64,000 bases of DNA from Rhizobium rhizoryzae (GTDB lineage Bacteria > Pseudomonadota > Alphaproteobacteria > Rhizobiales > Rhizobiaceae): assembly GCF_011046895.1 (NCBI RefSeq), contig NZ_CP049250.1, positions 186,001 through 250,000 on the forward strand, read 5' to 3'. The notes beneath the pieces are model-generated. The model was not told where the DNA came from, did no database searches, and saw only the letters and a program-made list of their open reading frames with translations. Of this stretch, positions 38,467-46,907 are shown one piece after another. Numbering within the stretch: position 1 is the stretch's first letter; each line of letters opens with the position of its first letter. The position numbers and the translations under genes are program-made.

Positions 38467-40145
38467 CTGTGCGTCTCCCCGGCACTGCGGGCCGAATGTT
38501 CAGCGCGACGTCCGCGCGCACGGCGCCAGACACCATCATCCGCCATCATATCTGTCAGCAAGCCTTCGCGAAGGCCGCGATCGGCAACACGCATGCGCCG
38601 CGATGGCCAGCGGCGGCGTATAGCCTCCAGAATGGCACATCCGGCGAGCACCAGATCTGCCCTGTCCGGACCAATGCAGGGATTGGTTGCCCTGCCCTCG
38701 AAATCCCAGGACAGAAGTTTCTCCTGCATCGCGCTGACTTCCGCATCCGACAGCCAGAGCCCATCCACCTTGCGGCGATCATAGCGTGGCAGATCGAGAT
38801 GCACGCCGGCAAGCGTCGTTACCGTGCCGGAGGTGCCGATAAGGTGGAATTCTGCATCCGGCTCCTGACCGTCGGTTTCACCGAAATTCGGGCAATCGAA
38901 ACCGGCCAGCATGGTTTCAACCTCCTCGACCATGGCCGAGAAAACGGCTGGCGTGACATCGCGTCCACCGTGGCGTTCCGAGAGCGTCACCACACCCACA
39001 GGCAGAGACGTCCAATGCGTGATATGGTTGGCCAGACGGCTGGAGCGATTATCCTGAATGCGGATGACCGCGATTTCGGACGAGCCGCCGCCGATATCAA
39101 ACAGAACGACCGAGCGCGCCTCGCGCCCGACCAGCGACGAGCAGCCGGAGACGGCAAGTCGCGCTTCCGTTTCCCGATCGATGATTTCCAGCGTCAGTCC
39201 GGTCTCGCGGGTGACACGCTCAAGGAAATCCTCGCCATTGGCCGCGGCACGGCAGGCCTCGGTCGCAATCAAACGCATCTTGCGGATCTGGCGCGAGGCA
39301 AGCTTGGAAGCGCAGATTTTGAGCGCCTCTACGGCACGATCCATGGCCTCGTCGGAAAGCCTTCCGGTCGCGGCCAGTCCTTCACCCAGACGAACAATGC
39401 GCGAGAACGCATCCACGACGCGGAACTGACCCGGGCGCGTTGGCTGTGCAATCAGCAGACGGCAGTTATTGGTGCCAAGATCGAGCGCCGCGTAGAGATC
39501 ATCGGCCTGCGAGCGTCGGCGCTGGTCCGCGAACTGGTCACCGCCAGATGACGTGCGTGCCGGTTGATCGGAAGCATGCCTGAGGTGTGCCGGGCCCTTT
39601 GAATGGCCGCCTTTAGCCTGATGCGGCTTTGCTGTGCCAGTGGTTGCCATCGAGGGAGAAGACTGGGGCGCTTTCGCACCCGCCCCGCCCTTTCCATGCC
39701 CATGCGACTGCGTGGCGAGCGGGCGCCCCTGCAGACCACGCGCCTGGTGCGCCTTCTTGCCTCGCCCCTTGCGCCGGCCTGCATTTGGTGCATGACCTGC
39801 CGCGTGAGCCGACTTGGCCGACGTCGCGTCCGTCCCCGATTGAGCATCGGCATTGGCATGGGCGGCTGCGCCCGCCTGCGCACCCGCGCTACCGCCCGGC
39901 GATCCGCCAGACTGGCCGTTGCCACGCGCACGGCGGCGCTTTCGCTTTCGCGGGGGGAGTTGTTCCTGCGTTTCCGGCCGTCGGACTTCAGAACGGGCCT
40001 GCGCGTCGTGTACACGCGAGCCTTCAGGCGCAGCAATCTGCTTGCCGCCCCGTTTCGCCCTGCGGCGACGGCGGGGTTTACCCCCGGGTCGCCCATCTGC
40101 CGACGTACCACCTACGGGCGGCTTTCCGCCGCTATCGGGGTTCAT
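38463..40145 (-). CDS. Ppx/GppA-family phosphatase with a long basic, disordered N-terminus
   Basis: About 560 residues. The first 200 or so are low-complexity and rich in Arg, Lys, Gly, Ala, His and Gln (for example [12 protein letters not shown] and [12 protein letters not shown]). The conserved part starts at [17 protein letters not shown] and has the ASKHA-fold motifs [16 protein letters not shown] and [17 protein letters not shown]. The family includes exopolyphosphatase and (p)ppGpp-forming GppA. I start at the ATG at 40143-40145 ([10 protein letters not shown]). It is translationally coupled to rlmE, suggesting an RNA- or ribosome-linked role, but that is inference. Confidence 0.92.
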   Translation of the reverse strand: MNPDSGGKPPVGGTSADGRPGGKPRRRRRAKRGGKQIAAPEGSRVHDAQARSEVRRPETQEQLPPRKRKRRRARGNGQSGGSPGGSAGAQAGAAAHANADAQSGTDATSAKSAHAAGHAPNAGRRKGRGKKAHQARGLQGRPLATQSHGHGKGGAGAKAPQSSPSMATTGTAKPHQAKGGHSKGPAHLRHASDQPARTSSGGDQFADQRRRSQADDLYAALDLGTNNCRLLIAQPTRPGQFRVVDAFSRIVRLGEGLAATGRLSDEAMDRAVEALKICASKLASRQIRKMRLIATEACRAAANGEDFLERVTRETGLTLEIIDRETEARLAVSGCSSLVGREARSVVLFDIGGGSSEIAVIRIQDNRSSRLANHITHWTSLPVGVVTLSERHGGRDVTPAVFSAMVEEVETMLAGFDCPNFGETDGQEPDAEFHLIGTSGTVTTLAGVHLDLPRYDRRKVDGLWLSDAEVSAMQEKLLSWDFEGRATNPCIGPDRADLVLAGCAILEAIRRRWPSRRMRVADRGLREGLLTDMMADDGVWRRARGRRAEHSARSAGETHR

Positions 40146-40482
40146 CACTGTCTTATTCCATGGCCGCGCCCAGAGCATTGCTTGCCCGCAGCGGCGTTAA
40201 TCGTTTCGTTGGCAACAGGATAACAGCCTCTGGCGAATTCGCCAATGGCTTTATCCAGAAAGCTTGAAGAGGCAAATCACGCCGAGAATGCTCCCCGATG
40301 GACGGCGCATTTTTCACCACACGGGAAAATTTCAGCTCTCCTCAAAAAACTTGCCGACCACTCTTGATCACGTGCGGAATTCTGTTAGAAGGGCGCTCAC
40401 GATGTTGCGGGGCAAAAATGCCTCAGGCTTCTTCTCCAAAGAAAGCTTGCATCGCCATTCCAAGGGCTTTGTCCCTTGCGAT
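40146..40482. other. Non-coding stretch before tRNA-Gln
   Basis: About 340 bases between the divergent Ppx/GppA gene and the tRNA. A possible promoter, TTGATC then 16 bases then TAGAAG, lies near 40364-40391. I see no gene with coding character and no conserved RNA structure. Confidence 0.5.
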
Positions 40483-40556
40483 TGGGGAATAGTTCAATGG
40501 TAGAACGGCGGACTCTGACTCCGTTAATCTTGGTTCGAATCCAGGTTCCCCAGCCA
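40483..40556 (+). tRNA. tRNA-Gln (anticodon CTG)
   Basis: A 74-base cloverleaf. The acceptor stem is TGGGGAA/TTCCCCA, followed by G and an encoded CCA at 40554-40556. The D arm has AGTTCAATGGTAGAAC. The anticodon arm is GCGGA-CTCTGAC-TCCGT, with CTG as anticodon. The T arm has GGTTCGAATCC. Its 3' end borders the integrase-bearing region, so it is the likely attachment site of the island. Confidence 0.97.
40532..40556 (+). other. Putative attL: 3' end of tRNA-Gln
   Basis: The T arm and acceptor 3' half are the part of a tRNA usually used as attB by tyrosine recombinases. The integrase gene begins 158 bases beyond it. No second copy of this 25-base stretch is seen elsewhere in the window, so attR would lie beyond base 64000. 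Confidence 0.4.
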
Positions 40557-40714
40557 ATTCTCCCTAAAAGCCCTGAATTCCTTGATTTTCCAGTCGTGCC
40601 GGATAGTGTTTTGGCATCATCGGCGACCTGATGCCCAAAACTAGTGCCCAGAGGTGATGCCCACGCCGTTCAAGCGCGAGGGACGAAGCTGCGGGCAAAG
40701 ACAGGGCATTCGTC

Positions 40715-42790
40715 ATGGCCGTGCGCCACGAAGTCGAGAATCTGATCCGCCGCGGAAACATCTTCTATTGGCGGCCACGCGTCCCGGCCGCTCTCATCAA
40801 CTGCGGTCCCGGTAGCCGCCTTTCACTGAGCCTTCATTGTTCCGACCATAGAAATGCTCAGATCATTGGCCGGAAGCTCAACACGCGACTGGCCGAATTG
40901 AAGTTGAACTCGAAGGAAATGATGTCCAAGCAACAGCTTCAGAAACTGTTCGAGCATGAGCGCGACAAAGAACTCGAGCGACTCGATGAGATCAATACGC
41001 TTGCCAGGCGCAACGGCCGTGGCGGGAATGTCGAGGAGATGGAACTCGCTCTCGAGGCCGGTTGGGCCTGTCAGCTCGTCGCGAAGTTTGGGAGCCGGAC
41101 GGAGCTGACGCTGGAGAGCGGTTGCGCGGGCCTAACCTATCTCCTCAACAATCGTGTCCCGATCTCGCACATCGACGCCATCAGGGCGAACTACCGGGGC
41201 GAACTGGCCATCGCGCGCAGCCTGGGGTTTGAAGACGGCATCCGGCGACTGATCTACAATTTCGAAATCGACGACACTGTCGCTAATCGTCAGCGCGCCA
41301 TGTCGAAGATCTTTGAGGGTCGCGCTGCTGCCCTCCTCGACATCGATGAGCGGCACGAGCTTGTCGATAAAAGCCAGAGCAAGTTCACGGGCGGCGAAAG
41401 AGCCACCACGCCGATTGCCGAGGTTCTAGCTCCTGAAACTGCAGCGCCTGAGCCGCCGACGCGGCACGATGAACAATCGTCCTTATCGGCTTTACAGATC
41501 ATTTCAGGAGAGCCGGGCGTCGCTTATCTGGATCTCACACCGCGCCCGGAGAAAATCACGGCACAGCCGAAAGCTCCCAGTGCCGAGCAGAGGGTCGTTC
41601 CTATTGCCGACTTTGAGCAGGAGTGTGAGAAGCTCATCGACAACATGGGCGAGGATTGGACAACTGAAACCGGGCGGGATGCCATGGCGCTGGTTCGGAT
41701 GTTCAAGTCGGTGCTCATCGAGCATGGGGTAGAGCATTCCGGGCAGATCGAACAATATCACATTGGACAGTTGCGCCAGCACTTCAATCACATTCCAACG
41801 GACTGGGGTAGAAGCAGCAGGATGCGCGTCATGTCAGCGCCGGAACTTCGTGTGGAAGGCGACAAGCTGCGCAAGGCTGCGGAGATTTCAGGAACCAAGG
41901 CGAAGGTTGGTCTGGCTCCGGCAACGATCCGAAAGCACTTCGGAAATCTACAGCACTTTCTGAAGCATCTGAAAGGCCACGGGTTCGAAATCGAAAACTG
42001 GACCTTTGAAGGCCTGCGTCCACGAAAGCCCAAAGCAGGAGACATCCGCCACCAGCAATACAAACCGAAGCCGGAAGACATCGCTCCGATTTTCTCGAGC
42101 CCCGTCTACACTGGCTCTCTGGATCATCTGCGCGGAAAACGGAGAAAACCGGGGAGCCAAGTTTTCCATGATTCGCTTTATTATCTGCCGATCCTGTTCA
42201 CTTACCTGGGGCCTCGACGCAAAGAGTTCGCAGGACTTTCCGTCGACGACATTGCGAAGGACGAAGACGGATATGTCATCCTCCTTCGCAACAATGGCAT
42301 CAGGCGATTGAAGACCGCGCAATCAAAACGACTGCTGCCCATGCCCGACGAATTGATCCGATTGGGCTTCCTCGATTACTATCAGGCGATCAAGGGACTA
42401 GGCTACGAAGCTCTCTTCCCTGACCTGTTCTCGGATAAGACGGATAACGATCCGGGAGACCGCTTCTACGACACTTTCATCCCTATCATGCGGGGCGCGC
42501 TCGGCGAAAAAATGTGGGAGCGAGCCATTCATGCCCTTCGCCACGGGATGGCGGACACCCTGAAGCAGGCCGGCGTCTCGTCTGAAGTGATCGATGACAT
42601 CTCCGGGCGATTGAGCGAGGGCAGTGAAACGAATACGCGATACACAAATCCGGCTGGCCTTCCGTTGATGCGCAGCGCCCTCAAGCACTATCCGATCGTT
42701 ACGTCGACCATCGAACCGAAGCCGCTGCAACTTCTGCCATGGATCGAGAACAAGCAGCCGCCGCCATGGGCGCGAGAAGGCAAGAAGTGA
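40715..42790 (+). CDS. Tyrosine recombinase / island integrase with DUF6538-like N-terminus
   Basis: A 691-residue site-specific recombinase. The first 60 residues have the DUF6538-like pattern (LIRRGNIFYWRPRVPAAL ... SLSLHCSDHRNAQ). A long helical and linker region of about 230 residues precedes the SAM-like core-binding domain (about 290-440) and the catalytic domain (about 460-690). Catalytic residues visible are Arg near 501 (TYLGPRRKEF), Lys in RRLKTAQSKRLLPMP, HALRHG near 606-609, and Tyr near 643 in NTRYTNP. It is the gene nearest the tRNA and is the likely integrase. It converges with a second recombinase. Confidence 0.92.
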   Translation: MAVRHEVENLIRRGNIFYWRPRVPAALINCGPGSRLSLSLHCSDHRNAQIIGRKLNTRLAELKLNSKEMMSKQQLQKLFEHERDKELERLDEINTLARRNGRGGNVEEMELALEAGWACQLVAKFGSRTELTLESGCAGLTYLLNNRVPISHIDAIRANYRGELAIARSLGFEDGIRRLIYNFEIDDTVANRQRAMSKIFEGRAAALLDIDERHELVDKSQSKFTGGERATTPIAEVLAPETAAPEPPTRHDEQSSLSALQIISGEPGVAYLDLTPRPEKITAQPKAPSAEQRVVPIADFEQECEKLIDNMGEDWTTETGRDAMALVRMFKSVLIEHGVEHSGQIEQYHIGQLRQHFNHIPTDWGRSSRMRVMSAPELRVEGDKLRKAAEISGTKAKVGLAPATIRKHFGNLQHFLKHLKGHGFEIENWTFEGLRPRKPKAGDIRHQQYKPKPEDIAPIFSSPVYTGSLDHLRGKRRKPGSQVFHDSLYYLPILFTYLGPRRKEFAGLSVDDIAKDEDGYVILLRNNGIRRLKTAQSKRLLPMPDELIRLGFLDYYQAIKGLGYEALFPDLFSDKTDNDPGDRFYDTFIPIMRGALGEKMWERAIHALRHGMADTLKQAGVSSEVIDDISGRLSEGSETNTRYTNPAGLPLMRSALKHYPIVTSTIEPKPLQLLPWIENKQPPPWAREGKK

Positions 42791-42791
42791 A

Positions 42792-42820
42792 GCCCAGGCG
42801 GAAATGATTTCCGCCCGGGC
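42792..42820. repeat. Palindrome between the convergent recombinase genes
   Basis: GCCC-A-GGCGGAAAT-G-ATTTCCGCC-C-GGGC is a 29-base inverted repeat with a single mismatched pair, starting two bases after the stop of the first recombinase. The core CGGAAATNATTTCCG recurs at 53479 and 62067. It may act as a bidirectional terminator, although it has no T tract. Confidence 0.85.
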
Positions 42821-42831
42821 ATGTTGCGTGA

Positions 42832-45168
42832 CTAGGCGGCTTCCCAAACCTGATTGAGAATTCGTGCTGCCAGCGCAGACTTGTCCCGCGGAAGGAAGCG
42901 ACCGTAGTGTTTTGCCACCATGTCAGCCGTATCCTGGATGGCGTAGCTTGCCTGTTCGTACGAGCCGGTCTGCTTCAGGATGTGCGTGGCGAGAACATCA
43001 CGAACGTTGTGAGGACCATGGGGCAGCAGGCCTTTGATCGCCCCACGACCTGTGTATGGATTGTAGATGCCGTAGCGCTGGATTGTGAGCCGCCACGCCT
43101 CATAGAAGCTGGTGATGTCGTAGGCAGCGTCGGTACTCGTCGTCTTGACCGTCTTCACAAAAAACGTCCCGGGATCGGCAGCGCCTTTAAGAAGGACCGA
43201 GCGATGGCGCTCGACGTAGTCATCGATATGGCGGTAGAGGTCGAGCAGATCGGGCAGCACCAGTCTAAATGGTGTATCTCCGAAGAACGACGAGTGTGCG
43301 TTCTTGAAAGCCACCGCCGGGATCAACACCTCCCAGCCACCGTCCCGGTCGCTCCAGCGGATTTCTCCACGCTTGAGCTTTTCGAGCACGCGTTCCGGGC
43401 GCGGCATCTGTCCGCGTGGGCATAGCATCAATTGCCGAAGATTTTTCTGGCGAAGCCCGAGATGCAATCCCAGCCGCAGCATGAGGAACGAGCGAGCCGC
43501 CTCGGCAGCCGGACGCGGATAGCGCTCCTCGTCAGGCATCAGCCGGATGATCTCCTCGGTGATCTTCCGATATTCGCCGACCGGGCTGTCAGCTTCGAGC
43601 ACCGGCATGATCGGCTCGAACGGATCACGATGGACCCGGGCGATACGCTGGATCTCTTTCACACGGTGGGAGGCATGTGTGTGAAAATCCTCGCAGGCGC
43701 CGTGCCAATCCTCCCGGGCATAATCAATCTCGTTCTGCGAGACGAGACCGGCAATGGGCTGCACACGCGCCAAAAGTTCGGGATGCTGTCGAAGCCACCC
43801 GGTGCTTTCCTTAGTGATTGCCAAGGCGATCCGCAGCATGTCGACTTCCCACGCCGTGTAGAAACCTCGGCGGCTTTCGCGCCATTGCAGATACCAGTCC
43901 CAGACGCCAGGAAAGATTAGCAGTCCGAAGGTCAGTTGACGCAGTGGCACCCCATGGCCTTTGATCTCTCCGGCCTTTGACGCCGCAAGTGCGCCAAACA
44001 TCAGGCCAAGATGCTCAATCTTCTGGGAGGCGGTTTCCTCGCCCCAGACACCGTTTCGCTGAAATCCGATTGAGGTGAGTGCTGATGTCTTGAAGCGGAC
44101 CAGGTCCGCCATTTCCATCGCGAGTGTCGGCGGCGCATTGATGACGCCGGACAACAGGTCAGGGTCTTCGATCCAGGTCTCTTCATAGTTTGCCGGAACC
44201 GCGATCTTTCCATCACGTGGCGCGCGTCCGCCATAGGATACCCCCGGAAATCGGATAGCGTAACGCTGCTTGGCCGCTGCGGCTTGGAACTTGCGATAAT
44301 CCGTCGACCCGCTGATGATGACGCGACGAACCCAATCGAGAATTTCCTCGCGCTTGGCAAATGGGAGCGAATTGAAGTTATCTGGTAGATGCCATGCGAT
44401 CCTACGTCGTTCCGCAGGCTCGATACCCGAGAGGTTGAACCCCGACGCCGATCGCGACTGATGCGGCAGCTTTGCTTTGAAATAGCCTTCCGGGAGACGG
44501 TAACGGCGCTCGATGCGACCAAGCACATCGAAGCTATCGGTGCTCCGTGGCATGCGTCGGCGTTCGATCCAGCTCAGCAACGTATTCTTGTCCATGGGCT
44601 CATCAGGCCGCACTACCGATCGATAGAGGACCCAGTAGCTCTCACCGTGGCGACGCATGTGGAGTTGGAGTGACTCGGCGAAATCCGCAGGATCATCCCA
44701 CTCGCGAAACAAGGGTTCAGGAAACTCTACTTTCATGCCAGGCTTGGGCTCCGCCGAGGCAAGCTGAGAACGTTCCGTCATCGAAGGCGCGGGCTTGATT
44801 GTCGGTTTCGACCTCTCGGCGGGGGCCTTTTTGGACCTCGATGCGTCTCCGAGCTTCGGGAGGCCCTCTTGCGTCGCTTCAGCAGTTTGTCCGACGTCCC
44901 TGTTCCAACGAACGATGGCATCAAAGCCGGGGTCGATCAGGCGGTGATGCGAAGCAAGCGATCGAGCATCGATCCCGGTCATGCGAGCAACGACATCCCA
45001 TTCGGTATGGCCTGCCGTCCGGGGTGGTCCACACCTTCGTTCGATAAGTCGCCGCATGTATGCCTTGAGGGCTTCGGCTTCGTCGCTAGAAAAGGCGGTC
45101 GAGAGACGCAGTTCGCAATAGGCGTCGATCTTACGTTGGAAGGCTTTGATTGCAGTTAGCTTGGTCAT
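42832..45168 (-). CDS. Second large tyrosine recombinase-like protein
   Basis: A 778-residue protein. The last 270 residues look like a tyrosine recombinase catalytic domain: GLHLGLRQKNLRQL holds the first Arg, HNVRDVLATH has His720 and Arg723, and MVAKHYGRFLP has Tyr755 as predicted nucleophile. The usual LGH box before the Tyr reads IQD. The first 450 residues are not a family I recognise. The basic N-terminus (KAFQRKIDAY, EALKAYMRRLIERR) is followed by a Pro/Lys-rich linker near residues 110-150. It is convergent with the first recombinase, and a small gene lies upstream on the same strand. Confidence 0.85.
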   Translation of the reverse strand: MTKLTAIKAFQRKIDAYCELRLSTAFSSDEAEALKAYMRRLIERRCGPPRTAGHTEWDVVARMTGIDARSLASHHRLIDPGFDAIVRWNRDVGQTAEATQEGLPKLGDASRSKKAPAERSKPTIKPAPSMTERSQLASAEPKPGMKVEFPEPLFREWDDPADFAESLQLHMRRHGESYWVLYRSVVRPDEPMDKNTLLSWIERRRMPRSTDSFDVLGRIERRYRLPEGYFKAKLPHQSRSASGFNLSGIEPAERRRIAWHLPDNFNSLPFAKREEILDWVRRVIISGSTDYRKFQAAAAKQRYAIRFPGVSYGGRAPRDGKIAVPANYEETWIEDPDLLSGVINAPPTLAMEMADLVRFKTSALTSIGFQRNGVWGEETASQKIEHLGLMFGALAASKAGEIKGHGVPLRQLTFGLLIFPGVWDWYLQWRESRRGFYTAWEVDMLRIALAITKESTGWLRQHPELLARVQPIAGLVSQNEIDYAREDWHGACEDFHTHASHRVKEIQRIARVHRDPFEPIMPVLEADSPVGEYRKITEEIIRLMPDEERYPRPAAEAARSFLMLRLGLHLGLRQKNLRQLMLCPRGQMPRPERVLEKLKRGEIRWSDRDGGWEVLIPAVAFKNAHSSFFGDTPFRLVLPDLLDLYRHIDDYVERHRSVLLKGAADPGTFFVKTVKTTSTDAAYDITSFYEAWRLTIQRYGIYNPYTGRGAIKGLLPHGPHNVRDVLATHILKQTGSYEQASYAIQDTADMVAKHYGRFLPRDKSALAARILNQVWEAA

Positions 45169-45285
45169 TTCACTTCATCATGCTCGTTACTCGGACCCTC
45201 AGTGCAAGGGGCCGGCCGAGCTACGCGAAGCGGATTAACGAAGGATTTGAGCCGTCTGCATCTTCAGAAATTCGATTCAGAATCA

Positions 45286-45340
45286 AACGGCGTTTTACGA
45301 AGTAATGGGGGGAGAAGTCGTTATCCCATGAAACGCCGTT
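45286..45340. repeat. Inverted repeat upstream of the second recombinase gene
   Basis: AACGGCGTTT (45286-45295) and AAACGCCGTT (45331-45340) are perfect inverted arms 35 bases apart. A related CAAACGGCGTTG occurs at 45904-45915. They lie between the small gene and the 778-residue recombinase gene, so they may be recombinase or regulator binding sites. Confidence 0.6.
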
Positions 45341-45406
45341 AGGCGTTGGATCGGCCTCGTCGAGCAAGCAGCTCCGAGAACGAAAGACCAAGTGGGGAGC
45401 GGACGC

Positions 45407-45721
45407 TCAGATCTCATCGTCGGCGCCATCGGGATAGATCAGATGGATTTTCCTACGAAACGGTGAGCCGCCTGTCCGATACTTGGCGACAAGATCGTCG
45501 AACACCGCATCGCATTCGCGCTCATCGAACCCCTGATCCGTCAGCATCGAGACGATCTTATTCTGGAACTTCTCGAGTTCCATCTGCTGATCCTTGTCGA
45601 TCGCCCGCCGGATCAGCCAGAACAGCGCAACTCTCGCGACGTCATCTCTGTCAGGCCGCTTCGCCCTTCTGTTGGCATCACGAAGTGCCTTCTGTCGCTG
45701 CCTTGCTACCTTTAGGTTCAT
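45407..45721 (-). CDS. Small protein next to the recombinase genes, unknown function
   Basis: A 104-residue protein started at the ATG at 45719-45721 (MNLKVARQRQKALRDANRRA), because GGGAGGACC lies just upstream. The N-terminus is strongly basic and helical, the middle (VALFWLIRRAIDKDQQMELE) is amphipathic, and the end is acidic. It could be a small DNA-binding accessory factor such as an excisionase or a regulator for the adjacent recombinases, but no family is recognised. It is oriented like the 778-residue recombinase, 238 bases upstream of it. Confidence 0.65.
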   Translation of the reverse strand: MNLKVARQRQKALRDANRRAKRPDRDDVARVALFWLIRRAIDKDQQMELEKFQNKIVSMLTDQGFDERECDAVFDDLVAKYRTGGSPFRRKIHLIYPDGADDEI

Positions 45722-45834
45722 AATGGTCCTCCCGATCCTCAACCTCTTCAATGGTCATGGGACCGGCCTGCCGGCGCAAGCCTTGTTCGGCTGAATCGGA
45801 AATTTCGAACTTTGAATCGACAGCGCGGAACAAT

Positions 45835-45866
45835 GAATCAAATGACCGCAATTTGTTTCGAGTTGC
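45835..45866 (+). repeat. Direct repeat, copy 1
   Basis: A 32-base unit starting GAATCAAATGACCGCAATTT. It matches the copy at 45939-45970 at 29 of 32 positions by eye. The two copies start 104 bases apart. Confidence 0.8.
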
Positions 45867-45938
45867 GGCACGTTATCTCACGTCAAAACGACCTGTTCGA
45901 CCGCAAACGGCGTTGATGAATCAAAGTATTCCAGTTCG

Positions 45939-45970
45939 GAATCAAATGAGCGCAATTTGTTTCAGGTTGC
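45939..45970 (+). repeat. Direct repeat, copy 2
   Basis: A 32-base unit starting GAATCAAATGAGCGCAATTT, the second copy of the unit at 45835. A third related word, GATGAATCAAAG, lies between them at 45914. Possible arm-type recombinase sites or regulator sites. Confidence 0.8.
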
Positions 45971-46130
45971 CGGAGACTTAACCTGAGTTGCCGACAACGT
46001 GGTACACCTCGTCTCAAGTCGTGTCGCATCATCTTGATGGTGTCCGAGGATCCAGCCTTCCCGTTTGCGAACGGCATCAAGTGCTGGAACGCCTTCATCG
46101 CGCCGCGCCTCGGTCGCATGACTATCAGCT

Positions 46131-46907
46131 TTAGGGCGGTGGATCACCGTCCGTCAGGATGCGCAGCACCGCCATCTCATCCATCGCCTGAGCCTCGAAC
46201 AGAGCCTTGGCGAGGGCATGGAAGGTCGGCCTGCGCCTCCTGAGGATCGTCCCTGCCCGGTCGAGTGCCGCTTCCAGCTTGGCATGAACCCGATCCGCCA
46301 GTTCGGCATCACGCTCGAACACAGCGCCCGGATCGCGATGCGGGCGATAGAGCAACGGATGCTCAGGTCCGAAGCCAAGAGTGCGTTCCATATTGAAGGC
46401 GAGCCGCGTGGCCCGCGCCAGATCGCTGTCGTCGGAACCACCGGAACCGCTTGAGACACGTTTGAGCACCAGTTGCTCGGCAGCCCGCCCGGCCATCAGC
46501 ATGGTCAGCATGTGTTCGTACCAGTCGCGGGTATCGGTCGCCCATGCGTGGAAGCCGACGAGATTGTAACCGCCCTCGCCGGTATCGATGTTGAGACCGC
46601 GAACAGGTCCGAGATCGAGCGCATGATGGACAACGGCATGTCCGGCCTCGTGGAAAGCGTAGCGCCAGCGCAGATTGTAGGGCACGGGCGGGCGGTTGCC
46701 GCGGATGCCCTCTTCGATGTCCTGATAGCGGATCGCCCGCTTGCCGCGGCGCGCCTTCAACCGTGCTTCGCGGACGATGCGCTCGATATCCGCACCCGTC
46801 AGCCCCATGGCGCGGGTGGCGAGACGCCTGAGGATCGCATCAGCAGAATTGGTGTGTTGCGCGGCGGGCGGCGTTTCCATCATGGTGGTGTTCTGTGGAG
46901 CGGTCAT
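46131..46907 (-). CDS. Stand-alone FtsH-type M41 zinc peptidase carrying an AAA+ lid
   Basis: A 258-residue protein. After a 20-residue leader, residues 21-70 (GLTGADIERIVREARLKARR) resemble the helical lid of the FtsH AAA+ domain. The M41 peptidase domain follows, with FHEAGHAVVHH (HEAGH 86-90) and the third zinc ligand, probably Asp162, in SGSGGSDDSDLARAT. There are no membrane segments and no ATPase core. Its ATG overlaps the stop of the upstream AAA+ gene by four bases, so the two are coupled and probably rebuild one protease complex. It is the last gene of a four-gene cassette. Confidence 0.88.
   Translation of the reverse strand: MTAPQNTTMMETPPAAQHTNSADAILRRLATRAMGLTGADIERIVREARLKARRGKRAIRYQDIEEGIRGNRPPVPYNLRWRYAFHEAGHAVVHHALDLGPVRGLNIDTGEGGYNLVGFHAWATDTRDWYEHMLTMLMAGRAAEQLVLKRVSSGSGGSDDSDLARATRLAFNMERTLGFGPEHPLLYRPHRDPGAVFERDAELADRVHAKLEAALDRAGTILRRRRPTFHALAKALFEAQAMDEMAVLRILTDGDPPP

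Larger units (their letters stand above)
45722..46130. other. Non-coding stretch with repeats
   Basis: About 410 bases between the small recombinase-linked gene and the M41 peptidase gene. It holds two 32-base direct repeats and several GAATCAAA-like words. Reading frames here are short and without coding character. Confidence 0.6.

Noticed and set aside
45835..45970. Possible CRISPR array
   Set aside because: Only two imperfect 32-base units 104 bases apart, with no regular spacers and no cas genes.
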